Part shown: positions 22,725-34,763 of the stretch, piece after piece
How the letters are laid out: the number at the start of each line of letters is the position of its first letter
Position numbering within the stretch: the first letter of the stretch is position 1
Source of the DNA: Brachynemurus nebulosus
Taxonomy: Eukaryota; Arthropoda; Insecta; Neuroptera; Myrmeleontidae
Length of the DNA: 64,000 bases
Reading direction: 5' to 3'
NCBI GenBank assembly: GCA_035578155.1
Contig: JAPWDM010000003.1
Location: 67,758,142 to 67,822,141 of the forward strand
Program-made: the position numbers and the translations under genes
Notes under the pieces: model-generated
Told to the model about the DNA's origin: nothing
The model's input: the letters and a program-made list of their open reading frames with translations, nothing else
Database searches by the model: none

Positions 22725-24270
22725 AGTGATTTGAATTAGGGTAATTTGGGTGTGAAATTTTCATTTTTGATATCAGAGTGACGAAATTCATTTTAGAAAT
22801 ATGACTCTTTTCTAGTGATCTGACATGCTTCATTTCGATAAAAATGATAAGACAGACTTGGAAAACTTACAATTTACTCTCAGTTTCACCATTCTATCAT
22901 TTTATTTACCATTTTGAGCGTTTTGCAAAATTTTAGTAAACCTGATGACGTCATTAAGTTAAAAATTTTTTTCCTCAAATTAAGGGCGGGGTAAGGTATT
23001 AAAATAATTTCTTTTTGCTTTTTTTTTATTTTGTTAACTGAATGCATAATATCGCAAGAATATTGTCTCAAAATTTCAAGTTGATTGGAGCAAAATTGAC
23101 GAAGTTATAAGCATTTTTGTTGTTACCTGGCAGGTGTTTCGCTCTCTATGTATATATATCTCTCTCAGTTATATTATAGAAATTTCAATGCAAGTACAAA
23201 CGTTTTTATACCTGTACTGTATATTTTGTCAGTGTAGGGTACAAAATTAATTTAGCAGTAAGTATTCTATATCAGTTTTATACAAGAATTTTTAAGTATT
23301 CAAAACTTTAAAGCCATTTCCCCACAGCTCGCGTTTTCAAAGCTAGTGCCCCTCATAACTTCAAAACTACAGCACCGATCCTTTTGAAATTTTGAACACT
23401 ATTTCTGTACATAATTTACGAGGTAACGCTGGAGAGTTTTTTTTTTCAAATTTGTTAATAATTTTTATTTTACAATAACAAATTAGCCGATTTTTTTCGC
23501 AAAAAAACGTGTTTTTCCTTTCTAAATGTTTCAAAAAAGTGAACAATTGAAATTTCAAAAAACTCTCCCACCGTTACCTGAGGAAAACTATTATCTAACG
23601 AATGAATGTTCATTTTTTATTTCGGATGATCCAGCATCCAATTTTGAGGGGCACCGTAATTCTACTTTTTTCCGAGACACGTCCGAATAATTGCTGCCAT
23701 TACTGTATTTTTTAATATTTCTTCGTGAAAATTTTATACAGTATTCTTCGAATGTCATACTTTAATGTACCACCGGTTTTAATAAAGAAATTTTGACTGT
23801 CTCGTCACAAAAAAATAACAAAGATATACCTTTTTTTGTACGAATTAACCTAACCCCCTCCTTAAGCGTGATGAAAGTGATTTGAATTAGAATGACTGGT
23901 TGAATTAGGGTAATTTTAGTGTCATTTTCTCATTTTTACTATCAAAATGATTATATTCCTTTTAAAAATATGACTGGTTTATCAGAAGTCTTTTTTCTAG
24001 TGGTCCTCTTTTGATAAAAATGAAAAAATGACTTCAAAAACTTGTAATTTGTTTCAAATTTCATTATTCTAACTTATTATTTACCATTTTTAACGCACTG
24101 AAAATTTTTAATAAACCTGATGATGTCACCAAATTAAAGAATTTACTTTTTTTCAAAGCAAACCCTATTAAACTGATCTAAATTAAGACGACTGCTCCGA
24201 ATTTGGGTAATTTTAGTGTGAATTTCTCATTTTTAATATCAAAATAACCTAATTGATTTTATAAATGACT
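22725..24270 (+). repeat. array of ~300-bp repeat units, interrupted by a TTAA element
   Basis: Units with GGGTAATTTnnGTG, then TAGAAATATGACT, then CTTTTTTCTAGTGGTC, then CCTGATGACGTCA are seen at 22725-22980, 23876-24160 and, partly, 24185-24270. The same unit occurs twice in tandem at 41670-42215 with about 304-bp spacing. The element 22984-23871 inserted at TTAA between the first two units. Confidence 0.7.
22984..23871 (+). mobile_element. TTAA-flanked MITE, GGGGTAAGG family, copy 2
   Basis: An 888-bp element between TTAA at 22980-22983 and 23872-23875. The left end is GGGCGGGGTAAGG and the right end is ACCTAACCCCCTCC. Aligned to 4818-5702 it keeps the order CAAAATTTCAA, TTACCTGGCAGG, ATAACTTCAAAACT and CGGATGATCC. 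It is younger than the repeat array it splits. Confidence 0.83.
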
Positions 24271-25405
24271 CCATCTTGTATCCGCTCTTGTTAAGATAGC
24301 TCGTGGGCATATGCATTTCATTTTTAGTGAAAACGTGCACAGCAGATGATCGGATACTTTTATAGAATTTTCGGGATTTTTTTAAAGAAGTACCAACTCT
24401 CCCACCTTTCCCCGACAAATCAATATATTGAACCGAGAGATAGGAATGAATACAGTGTATAATGAATGGGGAATAGACTATTATTTTTAATGTAATATAT
24501 TGTCGAAAGGAGAAAACTTTACTTGATTTATTAGTTACGTGGCCGTCATATTGATAAGCGAGCAGCAAACGAACTAAACCTATAAAAATTAGAACGCACA
24601 GCAAAGCCATCGCATCAGGCGAACAAGAATTGAAGAACAAAACTTTTCAAACAAAAGTCTTAAACAACTTTTTAAGATGTATCCACTCCAATAAAAAACC
24701 AACCCATAAAAATTACTGTTTACTTTCTTCCTCTTAAATAATTGCTATTTGGTTGTTTTTGGTGGTGGCTGTTTTTGTCTTTGACTGTAATACATTAGTA
24801 TTAAATAAAATATTTAGACGCTACTTTCTTTCCATTTTCGGTATCGTTTCTTCCATTTCGTTCTTTTTAATATCAAATATTATTAATAATATCTTCGTCG
24901 TCTAATGGCTTGTTTTTCATCGTAAATAATCATAACATTTAACAAAAATATATCTATATCTACCGAACTTCGCCCGAAAAACATATTCTCCCCCCCTGTT
25001 CATAAAATAAATTATATATAAATAAGAAGAAATATATAAATATATTTATTAAAGCTAATGTTGTCAGAAGTAAGTGAGCCTTATGTAATTTTTAACAGAT
25101 GGCCCCTGAAATATTATATAAACAGCAAATAAATTTCCCATAAGGTATATTTTTGTTTATATCAAAAATATAATTACAATCAAACGAAACGAAATATAAT
25201 TATTTACCGGGGAAAACTTCGAAAAATTCAGGTCATATAGAGAAAAGTGTTACATCAATGACTACATATATTTGGACGGACGCCAAACAATTTCTTAATT
25301 TCCAAATTTGTAAAGATACACAAATCTTTGAGGTTTTTCTTCTTTTTACAGTAAAATATCTTTGCCCGTTGTTTGATCAAAGTTCAAAACAAAAAGTACA
25401 GAGAT
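24271..25405. other. stretch without identifiable features
   Basis: A 133-codon minus-strand frame (24239-24640) starts in the repeat array and resembles nothing known to me. The rest is AT-rich. Confidence 0.3.
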
Positions 25406-25959
25406 AACAGAATCAGGGTCGGATTTTTAAACAGGCAAAGTCGGCAAATGTCTGGGCCCACTGGCACTAAAAGACCCCACGATCTGAAAAAATTAGAATA
25501 CAGTGAAAATTGATTACTAAAGTATTGTCATAACCAACAAGGGAAACCGAAAACTAGAGAAAATTCAGTTTTCTGTACTGAGTTTCCGAAAAACGGGACG
25601 AATCGAATTATTTTTAATCTTTAAATTCGTTTTTAATGCACTCTCTTACTCTTACATATGACACAGAAAAGACTAATTTTGGCTCCAATAGCTGGTTCTT
25701 TGTGTTACCATTTTTAAAACCTCTTTCCTTTATCCATTTAGCTGGAAAATCCTAAAATATGGCAATTTCTATTCACCCTACTATCAAGGTCAATAGGTTT
25801 ACCAGAAAATATAAACAAAAAATATTCTGTCACTGTTTGGCTACTAATTTTTCAAATTTAATTTTTTTTTATTACTCATGCGGGAGAAGTACTAACTTGG
25901 CGCACACATTTCTGTACGCAAAATAGCTGTTTGCCTACTATACTCTTCCCGCATACATT

Positions 25960-25992
25960 TTTGCGTGTGGAAAGTAACCTTCCACACGCAAA
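25960..25992. repeat. perfect palindrome with CACACGCAAA arms
   Basis: TTTGCGTGTGGAA (25960-25972), a 7-base spacer, then the exact complement TTCCACACGCAAA (25980-25992). The half-site ACACGCAAA recurs near 26006 and 26025, giving a small cluster that might bind a protein; this is inference. Confidence 0.8.
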
Positions 25993-26241
25993 TGGACAAT
26001 AAAACACGCAAAATTCAATCAAAACACGCAAAGCCGCCTCTTAGTTTTTCATTTAATAAATATTTCATAATTATTTCTATAGAAACCACCAACAAATTAA
26101 TTTAAACGATAATTAATTCAGAAAAAAAGACGAACACTTAAAAATATTATTTTAAAAAGTAATAAAAATGTCAAAAATAGTGATAAAAAAAATATGTGAA
26201 ATTCGTAATAAAATAGTATGTGCAAATAGTATGTGCAACTC

Positions 26242-26324
26242 GTGCGGGATTGTCGATTGCCCCACTCAAGCGAATGAGCGCACTCACAACGTCGCTTTCG
26301 TGGGCAATTGACAATTTCCCGCAC
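26242..26324. repeat. 80-base hairpin
   Basis: GTGCGGGATTGTCGATTGCCC at the left pairs, with a few bulges, with GGGCAATTGACAATTTCCCGCAC at the right. An inner stem AAGCGA/TCGCTT adds to it. TGTGCAA and TTGCACA extend the pairing outward. Confidence 0.75.
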
Positions 26325-26706
26325 TTATTGCACAATATACTATATTGTTAGGTATTTATTAATAGTATTTATGATAAACTCAAATACAACCGTCTTGAAA
26401 CTATAAATTGTTAACTACAATAATCCAACGAAATTATCATTTTTTTCTCTCCAATTTACCCCGCATTCCCTATGGATCACTTTTTACGACACCTATATAA
26501 TTTTTAAGATTTTTTTTGTTATATTTTACGATATATTTATCTTTTGACGTTTTATGAACTGATAACGTTGGACATCATAGTCGACACAATTTTTCTGATA
26601 AATTACAACGAAGTCGTCGTTAAAACTTTCATTTTGTACACGTTCCATTTTTATTTCGTCGAATCATCGTAATCGCACCGATCATAAATAGTATGTAGGT
26701 AATGGT

Positions 26707-26884
26707 CAGGACCGGCGAGAGGGTAGGGCAGGTGAAGCAATTGCCCGGAGGTCCGGGTCTAAAAGGGGACCCGGGAAAATTGAGACGTTTTTTTTTTTGC
26801 TCATCAATTGTAGTTTTGTAAAAAAATTCAAAAATTTTTTTAGTCGTGCCCGGGGGGCCGTCGCTTCTCTTGCCGGCCGCCCGG
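26707..26884 (+). mobile_element. short GC-rich hAT MITE nested in 25414-27354
   Basis: 178 bp, starting CAGGACCGGCGAGAGG and ending CTTGCCGGCCGCCCGG. The flanks GTAATGGT (26699-26706) and ATAATGGT (26885-26892) match at 7 of 8 bases. The GC-rich ends contrast sharply with the surrounding DNA. Confidence 0.75.
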
Positions 26885-27024
26885 ATAATGGTATTTGAAA
26901 AAGCTTGAGTTACTGCATTGTCGGACATAAGAAAGCATAGAAAAGACGATAAATGGAAATTAAAAATTTTGATTAGAATGTTAGAAGTGGGGAAAAGAGG
27001 CCCTGAAGAACTTGCATTGCCTAC

Positions 27025-27314
27025 TAATGATGTTGGATGATTAATCGATTAATCGATTTAGTCGATTATTTTACCTTCGATTAAATGACTAAAATGATTA
27101 ATTTTTTTTTAAATGACTAAAAATCACTATCGTTTTTGAAAACTACTAAGAAAATATCGTTTTTGAAAAAGTTAACTTATTCATGAATTCAACTAAAAAT
27201 TTAGTCGATTAGTCGACTTTTCTATGTTCAGTATTTTCGACCATTAACTAACTTCGTCTGGAAATCAACTTTAGACGATTAATCGACTAACTGCTCCTCG
27301 GCTTGACATCACTA
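27025..27314 (+). mobile_element. TAGTGATGTC-family hAT MITE, degenerate copy
   Basis: It starts TAATGATGTTGGATGATTAATCG and ends GACATCACTA, with many TTAGTCGATTA motifs inside. The flanks TTGCCTAC and TTACCTCC match at 6 of 8 bases. It is shorter and more worn than 29715-30174 and 48840-49292, but still younger than the host element. Confidence 0.75.
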
Positions 27315-27362
27315 TTACCTCCAAACCTCCTATTCTTAGTCAAATCCGGGCCTGAACAGAAT

Positions 27363-27892
27363 CGCAAAGTCACAATTTTTAACTGATTATTATCTAAAAC
27401 ATACCCACATTATTAGATACAGTATCGTTGTAAATTTTTTGAAACGCATCTTTATTCGTTTGAACAAAATTGCCGGGCATACTTACAATAAACAATGCAG
27501 TATCAAACACAAATCAAATTTTCAAGTTTACCATTCCATAATATATTAATATTATTATCATTATTGTTAGACAAAGAGAGCGTGCACACAAGTATGCTTG
27601 CTATCTCACTGTCAACTTCGAAAAAGTTTGAACAATCATAAATCGCAACCTATACCATATTCGATTGAGAACTTATTATTATACAAGTAGATACCGAATG
27701 TTTGGTTTGAAAATTTGTCATACGCGTGTTGGATATGCATTTAATAAGAGTTCCTCAGTGATTAACGGCATCGACTACATCTTAGTAAGAGTCCTATCCA
27801 ATCCGTTTTTGTTTTGAGAGATATTTTTCGAAGTGCGCTTTAAAAAAAAATTCTTACCACAGATTAACTAAAACCTCTCTCTGTGACAAAAC
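27363..27892. other. stretch without identifiable features
   Basis: Unique AT-rich sequence, no coding or repeat signal. Confidence 0.3.
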
Positions 27893-27894
27893 TA

Positions 27895-28721
27895 CACGGA
27901 GAGAAAATTCATATAAAAATTACTGTGCTCAGCACTACAATCGACGTGTAAAAGGCGTACATATTCAATTTTGTACGGTAAAAATATAAAAATTATAATT
28001 AATCATAGAAAATTTAAAGGATAGAATATTGCTTCCTTAATATTAGCTCCGTAAAATTTGTAAAACAGCACAATGAAAAGTTACATTGCCGACAAAAAAA
28101 TATTTTTTAATTCTTTTTCTTACAAAAATTACCATTCTATATTATAATATTTGAAATGCTATCTGCTAATAGTAGAAAGAAAAAAGAGAAAGAAGGTTGT
28201 GTGTGTTGTGAACGCTGTTGAAATGTACCTCACTCATAGCAAGTCACATAGCCAACCATAAGTTTGGACGACCAACTTGGTCGGACGGGTCGGACCAAGC
28301 ACCTTGATCCATTAGACTGTGTTACAAGCAGCAAGCAGTATTCATTACACTGTGTTAGAGGACGGGGATGTCACCGTTTAATTCATCATTTTGTTACTTC
28401 ACTATCTTTAGTATTAGAATATATTGTTGGCAATCATTTTTGTATGCATCATAAAGTTCTTACAGGTTCGGATTATTTACATGTACCGCCCAAGCAACAT
28501 AAGATTGCGGGTCAGATGCGCAAATGAAAGAGTACGACAACAAGAATTATACTATAACATATATGCATAAGGGTGTGATAAAAATTGTGTTAGCACATTA
28601 AATTTTACCATGCTAGCACATATTTTTTATTTTGGTCGTCGATCGCGCACGCATTGTAAGAGAGCATGGTAATTTTTCTGAAATTTTATTTACAAAAATT
28701 ATATGATTTTTCTCTCCGTGT
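27895..28721 (-). mobile_element. TA-flanked CACGGAGAG element, copy 2 (inverted)
   Basis: 827 bp between TA at 27893-27894 and 28722-28723. It is the reverse complement of the 828-bp copy at 666-1493 with substitutions and small indels. The 87-codon plus-strand frame inside (28264-28527) is not conserved in the other copy and is not called. Confidence 0.87.
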
Positions 28722-28723
28722 AC

Positions 28724-29367
28724 CGTTCCAACATTTTTTCATTTCGAAACCCTAAAAAATAATATTGAGTCCGTACAATTTAGGGAAACCACTAACTTGG
28801 TTTAATACCTTACCTTACCACCCACTCATGTTCATTTTACAAACACATTTTCATACAAATTTCCTCTTCGACCACAAAATGAAAACCGCAACAGTCATCC
28901 CAAAACAATAATTGCTATTAATAATTTTGTTGATAATTCCACAATAGAATCAAAAATGAAACACACGGTGTTATTTTAGCTTCGGTCTCATCTCCAGCAC
29001 ACTGTTCTTCTTCACAATCTCTCAAGTACATGTATATTGCCTTGTTCACTCGAATGATTTACCCTCTCTTTTCAGCCAGCATTTGTTTGATACAAATTTA
29101 GGTCAATAAAAACAGAAGAAGAGATTTAGTTTATTGTTTGACCTTCAATAAATATCAAAAAAAAAAAAAGATAGAAAAGAGAAGATGCAAAAAAAAGTTT
29201 CGTAAATAATTTTTTTTCTCGAATTGAATGAGAAACGGAATTAAAATTATAAAATTACTTTATGACAAAAGACTAAATATTGGCCCTACATTTATGAAAA
29301 ATATACAAATATTTGTACAAGATGTTTTTTTTTAGTGTGATATGTAGAACTTGACGGAGATATAACA
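28724..29367. other. stretch without identifiable features
   Basis: AT-rich with a poly-A/GAAA tract near 29160. Confidence 0.3.
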
Positions 29368-29369
29368 TA

Positions 29370-30216
29370 GCGAATTTCCGTTTACAAAAGTTAGTTTTTC
29401 TTGGAAACCAGTTTATAGAGACTGATAGTTCAAAAACATTTTTTATGTGATTTTTTCTCCTCTTTGCAATGGTGTAGAAAAAAGTCACAAAAACTTTTGA
29501 ATTTGGGAAAATTTTGGCAGAACACTAATTTTTTTCATGAAAAATGTCCAAAAAATCATGTTTCGAGCATCAGACCTGTCTGGCTGAAGAACTCATTCAA
29601 AATTGTCGGACTTCTAACGTTTTCAACAAATTTCGTAAAAATTAGATGTTTCGTTCTTGAGTTATCGTACGGATTAATTTCTGTCATAGTCCCGGAGTCA
29701 AGTCGCATCATGACTAGTGATGTCGGATGGTTAATCGATTAGTCGGTTTAGTCGACTAATTTTCTTTATATTTAGTCATTTTTTAGTCGACTATCTCACC
29801 TTCGACTAAATAATTTTTTTTTAAATGACTAAAAACGACTAATTTATTAATTTTTCTATAATATCTATTGGACTTCAAAAAATGAAAACTAAAAAATTAC
29901 CTATTTGTATGGTCTTTCACTTTTATGTGGTAAATAGATTATAATATGCCATATCTTTCTTTTTCTTAAAGAATATATTAAAAGTCGATAATTAAATTCA
30001 AAAGAAAACATTATTTTCAAAATAGTTATACATATAAGTTACCCGATTTATGAATTCGACTAAAGATTTAGTCGATTAGCCGACTATTGTATGTTCGATA
30101 TTTTCGACTAATGACTAATTTTGTCTGAAAAACAACTTTAGTCGATTAATCTACTCGTCAGCTCGACATCACTAATCATGACTGATTTTCGCTGAATTAT
30201 TGATTCGAAAATTCGT
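29370..30216 (+). mobile_element. TA-flanked GCGAATTTCC element, copy 1, split by a hAT MITE
   Basis: Left end TA-GCGAATTTCCG, right end CGAAAATTCGT-TA. It shares with 53950-54447 and 50160-50556 the blocks AAAAGTTAGTTTTTCT, ATGGTGTA, TTTCGTAAA and GAGTTATCGT, then CATAGTCCCGG. It is interrupted by 29715-30174. Without that insertion it is about 380 bp. It lacks the TA-rich segment found in the other two copies. Confidence 0.82.
29715..30174 (+). mobile_element. TAGTGATGTC-family hAT MITE, well preserved
   Basis: 460 bp, starting TAGTGATGTCGG and ending CGACATCACTA, with a perfect 8-bp duplication ATCATGAC (29707-29714 and 30175-30182). Inside, TTAGTCGATTA/TAGTCGACTA motifs recur on both strands. 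It is inserted in the element 29370-30216. Confidence 0.95.
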
Positions 30217-30218
30217 TA

Positions 30219-31447
30219 ATATTTCGTATTTTATTTCAAATTAAAATTCTATCAGTCTAAAAAAAAGCACCATTTATAACGTTACTTCTTATAGAATGAG
30301 AAATTAACATTTCTTTTTAATTTTTCTCTTAAATCCATTTGCTTCCCTTCCCCGTCCACTTGCGTTCGCACGTCAACACTTTAGAAAGTTTTAAACTATT
30401 ACGTAAGAATTTTTATTGCATTTTTATTCAAACTAATTAAAATTGCAAAATCCTATTGAAACTGGAAGCATCTCTAAACATTTTTCTTATATTATTTTTT
30501 AATTATAATAAATTCTTGATCAATATTCGCAGTGCTACAGTTTGTCGGATAATAGTTTTTAATAAGTTTTCGAAACTATATTGGAACATATTGAGTTAAT
30601 ATCAACTTGAAACGTAATTTTCTAGATATTAAAACCGTATCTCATTTTCATATACGGATTAAAAAAAAATTATTTAATCTTCAAAAGCATTATTAGAATT
30701 TTAATTATGAATAAGAGTATCATCTGAAATTATTTTTTAAAGACTTTCAGGGCCAAATTTTTATATAGTAAACAATAACATACAAAAATATACTATATAC
30801 AAACAAAATAATATTTTCATTTTCAACGGAAAAATATTTATATTCGAAACGAAAATATTAATAAAAATAGCATAGTTACATGTAAAAAGACAAAAGGAAT
30901 AAGTTATTATTCCTAGTATATATTTTTAAGCATAATAGATTAAGAGCCGACTGTCAAAAATATGCCGAGATATGTAAGGAACTAAATTTTTTTTTAAACA
31001 GAGTTTAAAGTGAGACACTAATGTAGTGGCGGATTTACCCTAAGTGCCGCTCTAGGCTCAGCAAAAAATGCCGCCCCTGAAAAAGTTAAAAAACGTTTTG
31101 CCGCCCTTTTTGCCAAATTTGCCGCCCCTAAAATCGGTCATCCTTCTTAAAAAACGTAAGTGACGAGCAAAAATTTACGTAATTTCTCAAACGTATTGTT
31201 TTGTCGGTACACCATGTCTCCCACTTCATAAAAATTAATGTTTGAAATATCATTTTGAAAATTACGTTCCCCGCTAAAGAATGTAGAAGGCGCCATCTGT
31301 TGATAATCTGCATAAATAGTATGCACGGCAACTGTCGGTTGAAGTTGTTTACATTGTTGAAAGAATGTATAAAGAGATACCAGTTATTGACAGTCGCAGT
31401 TCATTTAATATTGGAAGGATACAGTGACAGGTAGTGTGACATGGTAA
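30219..31447. other. stretch with one GC-rich hAT-like fragment
   Basis: 31026-31140 has TAGTGGCGGATTTACCC and several TGCCGCCC motifs, similar to 36080-36310, probably a worn hAT-type end. The rest is AT-rich and unassigned. Confidence 0.4.
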
Positions 31448-31596
31448 CTAACCCTAGAATCATACGTTGGTCTACGAGTCAAGTTAATCATACATCGGCG
31501 TCGTTTCGACGAATGGACTCTTTACGGGGAGTTTTAGAGTTTATTTGCAAAAAACATTTTTTTACATAACAATACTACAAAAGCGAACAAAATATT

Positions 31597-32115
31597 TAAA
31601 ACGCCGTGAGCAGCGGGGCCCCATCACGGTAGTCGAATTTTCCCCTTCATCTTCGGTATTGAATGTCTACAAGCGAAATGTGATTGAAAGTCTACAACCG
31701 AATTGTCATTTTGTTGGTTTCAAAACTGGTGATGAGTGTTCGGCTGATCGAGGCTTTAAAAAAAGGTTTTAAGTATTTAAGGGCTGTATCTCAGTAAATT
31801 TCAATTTTGTGCCGAAAACAGGTAGCAGAAAAAAAGCCAACACAATTCGTACGAGGACATTCCTGCCCATGTTTATCCGCTAATTGCCTTTATGTTTTAG
31901 TTTTAAAAATTAAAAAAGGACCTTAAATAGTAAACTGGAAGGCCTTTATAAAGATATTTTTTCTTTCCAAAAAAATCCAAAATTTCTATTTTATAAATAC
32001 TAAAAATCCAAAATTCCTAATTTATAAATAAACAGTGACTTTAATAACATTTTTAAATTACTTAATATGTATGTATTTCATTTGTCATAAAAGTAAGTTC
32101 ACTTTTTTTTAAATT
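31597..32115 (+). repeat. block A of the piggyBac-like element
   Basis: Inverted copy of 33295-33813, with paired positions summing to 65410 at both ends, so there is no net indel. It contains a 75-codon frame (31545-31772) whose last 56 residues or so, including GPITVVEFSPSSSVLNVY and HFVGFKTGDECSADRGF, also appear from A' on the other strand. I do not recognise this peptide. Its conservation may only reflect DNA identity. Confidence 0.85.
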
Positions 32116-32241
32116 TTTAGTCGAATTTTCTCCGAAAAATTAGACTTATACAGTCTATACGATAAGAGCTGCGAGAGGCGAGAGTAGGGGCGCTATCCGT
32201 TTTCGGACCCGTAGAACACGAATATGTAGAAAAAAAAAATG

Positions 32242-32245
<4 letters not shown>

Positions 32246-32307
<62 letters not shown>
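32246..32307. repeat. (TA)n microsatellite
   Basis: About 31 uninterrupted TA units, between blocks A and B. Confidence 0.95.
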
Positions 32308-32310
<3 letters not shown>

Positions 32311-32343
32311 CCCGCCACCTTTTAATTTGTGTAGGGCCCCCCT

Positions 32344-33294
32344 ATGGAAGTTAAGAGATGAAATTTGGTAAATGGGGCTCATTTTCGAGGCACCTCATAC
32401 TATCAAAGTGGGGTCAAATTTTGGGCAAATTTTTTTTCTGACCCGACATTTAAGGGGGTGGTGGGGGGCGGAAAAGCAATAGAACTTTTCCAAACCGGTT
32501 TTAAATAATGTTTCGGTCAATTATCTACAACATATCCAAAATTCAGCTTCCTAGGATGATATGGTGGGAGTAGAGGGGTAAAAAACGATTTTCGCTGGAT
32601 CTAACAGGCCCCCAGCCCCCCAGAATTAACGTAGAGGGTTGAAATTTGGTGTGTTGACAAAGTTCGTACCTAGGTTGTGCTTTTTGGAGGTTTTAATATT
32701 TTACCTCCACCCACCTCATTTTTAAGCTACAATTTCATGCATTTTCGACGTTTTCGAAGTTTGTACCACTCGCACAGGTCACCCGAATAAACCTAGAGGG
32801 CTGAAATTTTGTATTCGGATTGAGTTAGTATCAAGGGGGTGCCTTTTGGGGGTCTCGACTTTCAACCCCTACCCCCACCATTTTTATACCCAAAAGAACA
32901 TGATTTTTCTTGTTTTTTAACAGTTTCGTTCGGGTCAAAATCTCCCCAAATAAACCTAGAGGGCTGAAATTTGGTGTACAGGTTAAGCTAATAGCCAGAC
33001 ACTGTTTTTTGGAGGTTTCAACTTTTAACCCTTACCCCCACGATTTTTACGCCAATATTTCCTTAATTTTTTTGCTTGTTTTCTAACACGTCTAGAGACT
33101 CCATAAGGAAACCTAGAGGGCTGAAATTTTGTACGTGTATTCAGTTAGTATCCAGCTAGTACCTTGTAGGGAGTCCGCATCACTTTTCCCCCCACTTCTC
33201 CCATTTTTACATCGGAATTGAATGCTATTGTTAAATGTGTTTTAAAAGCATTATGTTTATTCTAAATACAAGTAGGCGAATAGTAATTTTAAAA
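32344..33294 (+). repeat. block B, 951-bp inverted-repeat arm with ~160-bp internal repeats
   Basis: Pairs with 33813-34763 with positions summing to 67107 at both ends. Inside, the motif CCTAGAGGGCTGAAATTT recurs near 32634, 32792, 32955 and 33112 (about 158, 163 and 157 bp apart), each followed by a T-rich block and a run of C-rich CCCCCAC motifs. A fifth weaker unit starts near 32357. Confidence 0.9.
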
Positions 33295-33812
33295 AATTTA
33301 AAAAAAAGTGAACTTACTTTTATGACAAATGAAATACATACATATTAAGTAATTTAAAAATGTTATTAAAGTCACAGTTTATTTATAAATTAGGAATTTT
33401 GGATTTTTAGTATTTATAAAATAGAAATTTTGGATTTTTTGGAAAGAAAAAATATCTTTATAAAGGCCTTCCAGTTTACTATTTAAGGTCCTTTTTTTAA
33501 TTTTTAAAACTAAAACATAAAGGCAATTAGCGGATAAACATGGGCAGGAATGTCCTCGTACGAATTGTGTTGGTTTTTTTTCTGCTACCTGTTTTCGGCA
33601 CAAAATTGAAATTTACTGAGATACAGCCCTTAAATACTTAAAACCTTTTTTTAAAGCCTCGATCAGCCGAACACTCATCACCAGTTTTGAAACCAACAAA
33701 ATGACAATTCGGTTGTAGACTTTCAATCACATTTCGCTTGTAGACATTCAATACCGAAGATGAAGGGGAAAATTCGACTACCGTGATGGGGCCCCGCTGC
33801 TCACGGCGTTTT
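33295..33812 (-). repeat. block A', spacer between B and B'
   Basis: Inverted copy of block A that fills the loop between B and B' exactly, with no unique sequence at either junction. It carries the minus-strand version of the frame seen in A (33638-33871). Confidence 0.88.
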
Positions 33813-34763
33813 TTTAAAATTACTATTCGCCTACTTGTATTTAGAATAAACATAATGCTTTTAAAACACATTTAACAATAGCATTCAATTCCGATGTAAA
33901 AATGGAAGAAGTGGGGGGGAAAAGTGATGCGGACTCCCTACAAGGTACTAGCTGGATCCTAACTGAATACACGTACAAAATTTCAGCCCTCTAGGTTTCC
34001 TTATGGAGTCTCTAGACGTGTTAGAAAACAAGCAAAAAAATTAAGGAAATATTGGCGTAAAAATCGTGGGGGTAAGGGTTAAAAGTTGAAACCTCCAAAA
34101 AACAGTGTCTGGCTATTAGCTTAACCTGTACACAAAATTTCAGCCCTCTAGGTTTATTTGGGGAAATTTTGACCCGAACGAAACTGTTAAAAAACAAGAA
34201 AAATCATGTTCTTTTGGGTATAAAAATGGTGGGGGTAGAAGTTAAAAGTCGAGACCCCCAAAAGGCACCCCCTTGATACTAACTCAATCCGAATACAAAA
34301 TTTCAGCCCTCTAGGTTTATTCGGGTGACCTGTGCGAGTGGTACAAACTTCGAAAACGTCGAAAATGCATGAAATTGTAGCTTAAAAATGAGGTGGGTGG
34401 AGGTAAAATATTAAAACCTCCAAAAAGCACAACCTAGGTACGAACTTTATCAACACACCAAATTTCAACCCTCTACGTTAATTCTGGGGGGCTGGGGGCC
34501 TGTTAGATCCAGCGAAAATCGTTTTTCCCCCCTCTACTCCCACCATATCATCCTAGGAAGCTGAATTTTGGATATGTTGTAGATAATTGACCGAAACATT
34601 ATTTAAAACCGGTTTGGAAAAGTTTTATTGCTTTTCCGCCCCCCACCACCCCCTTAAAGGTCGGGTCAGAAAAAAAATTTGCCCAAAATTTGACCCCACT
34701 TTAATAGTATGAGGTGCCTCGAAAATGAGCCCCATTTACCAAATTTCATCTCTTAACTTCCAT
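33813..34763 (-). repeat. block B', inverted copy of B
   Basis: 951 bp, same length as B. The few differences visible by eye are single substitutions, for example ATTCAGTTAGTATCCAGC in B against the complement of GCTGGATCCTAACTGAAT here. Confidence 0.9.

Larger units (their letters stand above)
25414..27354 (+). mobile_element. hAT-type element (1.9 kb) containing two younger hAT MITEs
   Basis: Flanked by a perfect 8-bp duplication AACAGAAT (25406-25413 and 27355-27362). The ends are CAGGGTCGGATTT and AAATCCGGGCCTG. The interior has no intact transposase but holds the nested MITEs 26707-26884 and 27025-27314, a 13-bp perfect palindrome (25960-25992) and an 80-base hairpin (26242-26324). Without the nested MITEs it would be about 1.45 kb. 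Confidence 0.9.

Noticed and set aside
28264..28527. 87-codon plus-strand frame
   Set aside because: Lies inside the CACGGAGAG element and is not kept in the copy at 666-1493.
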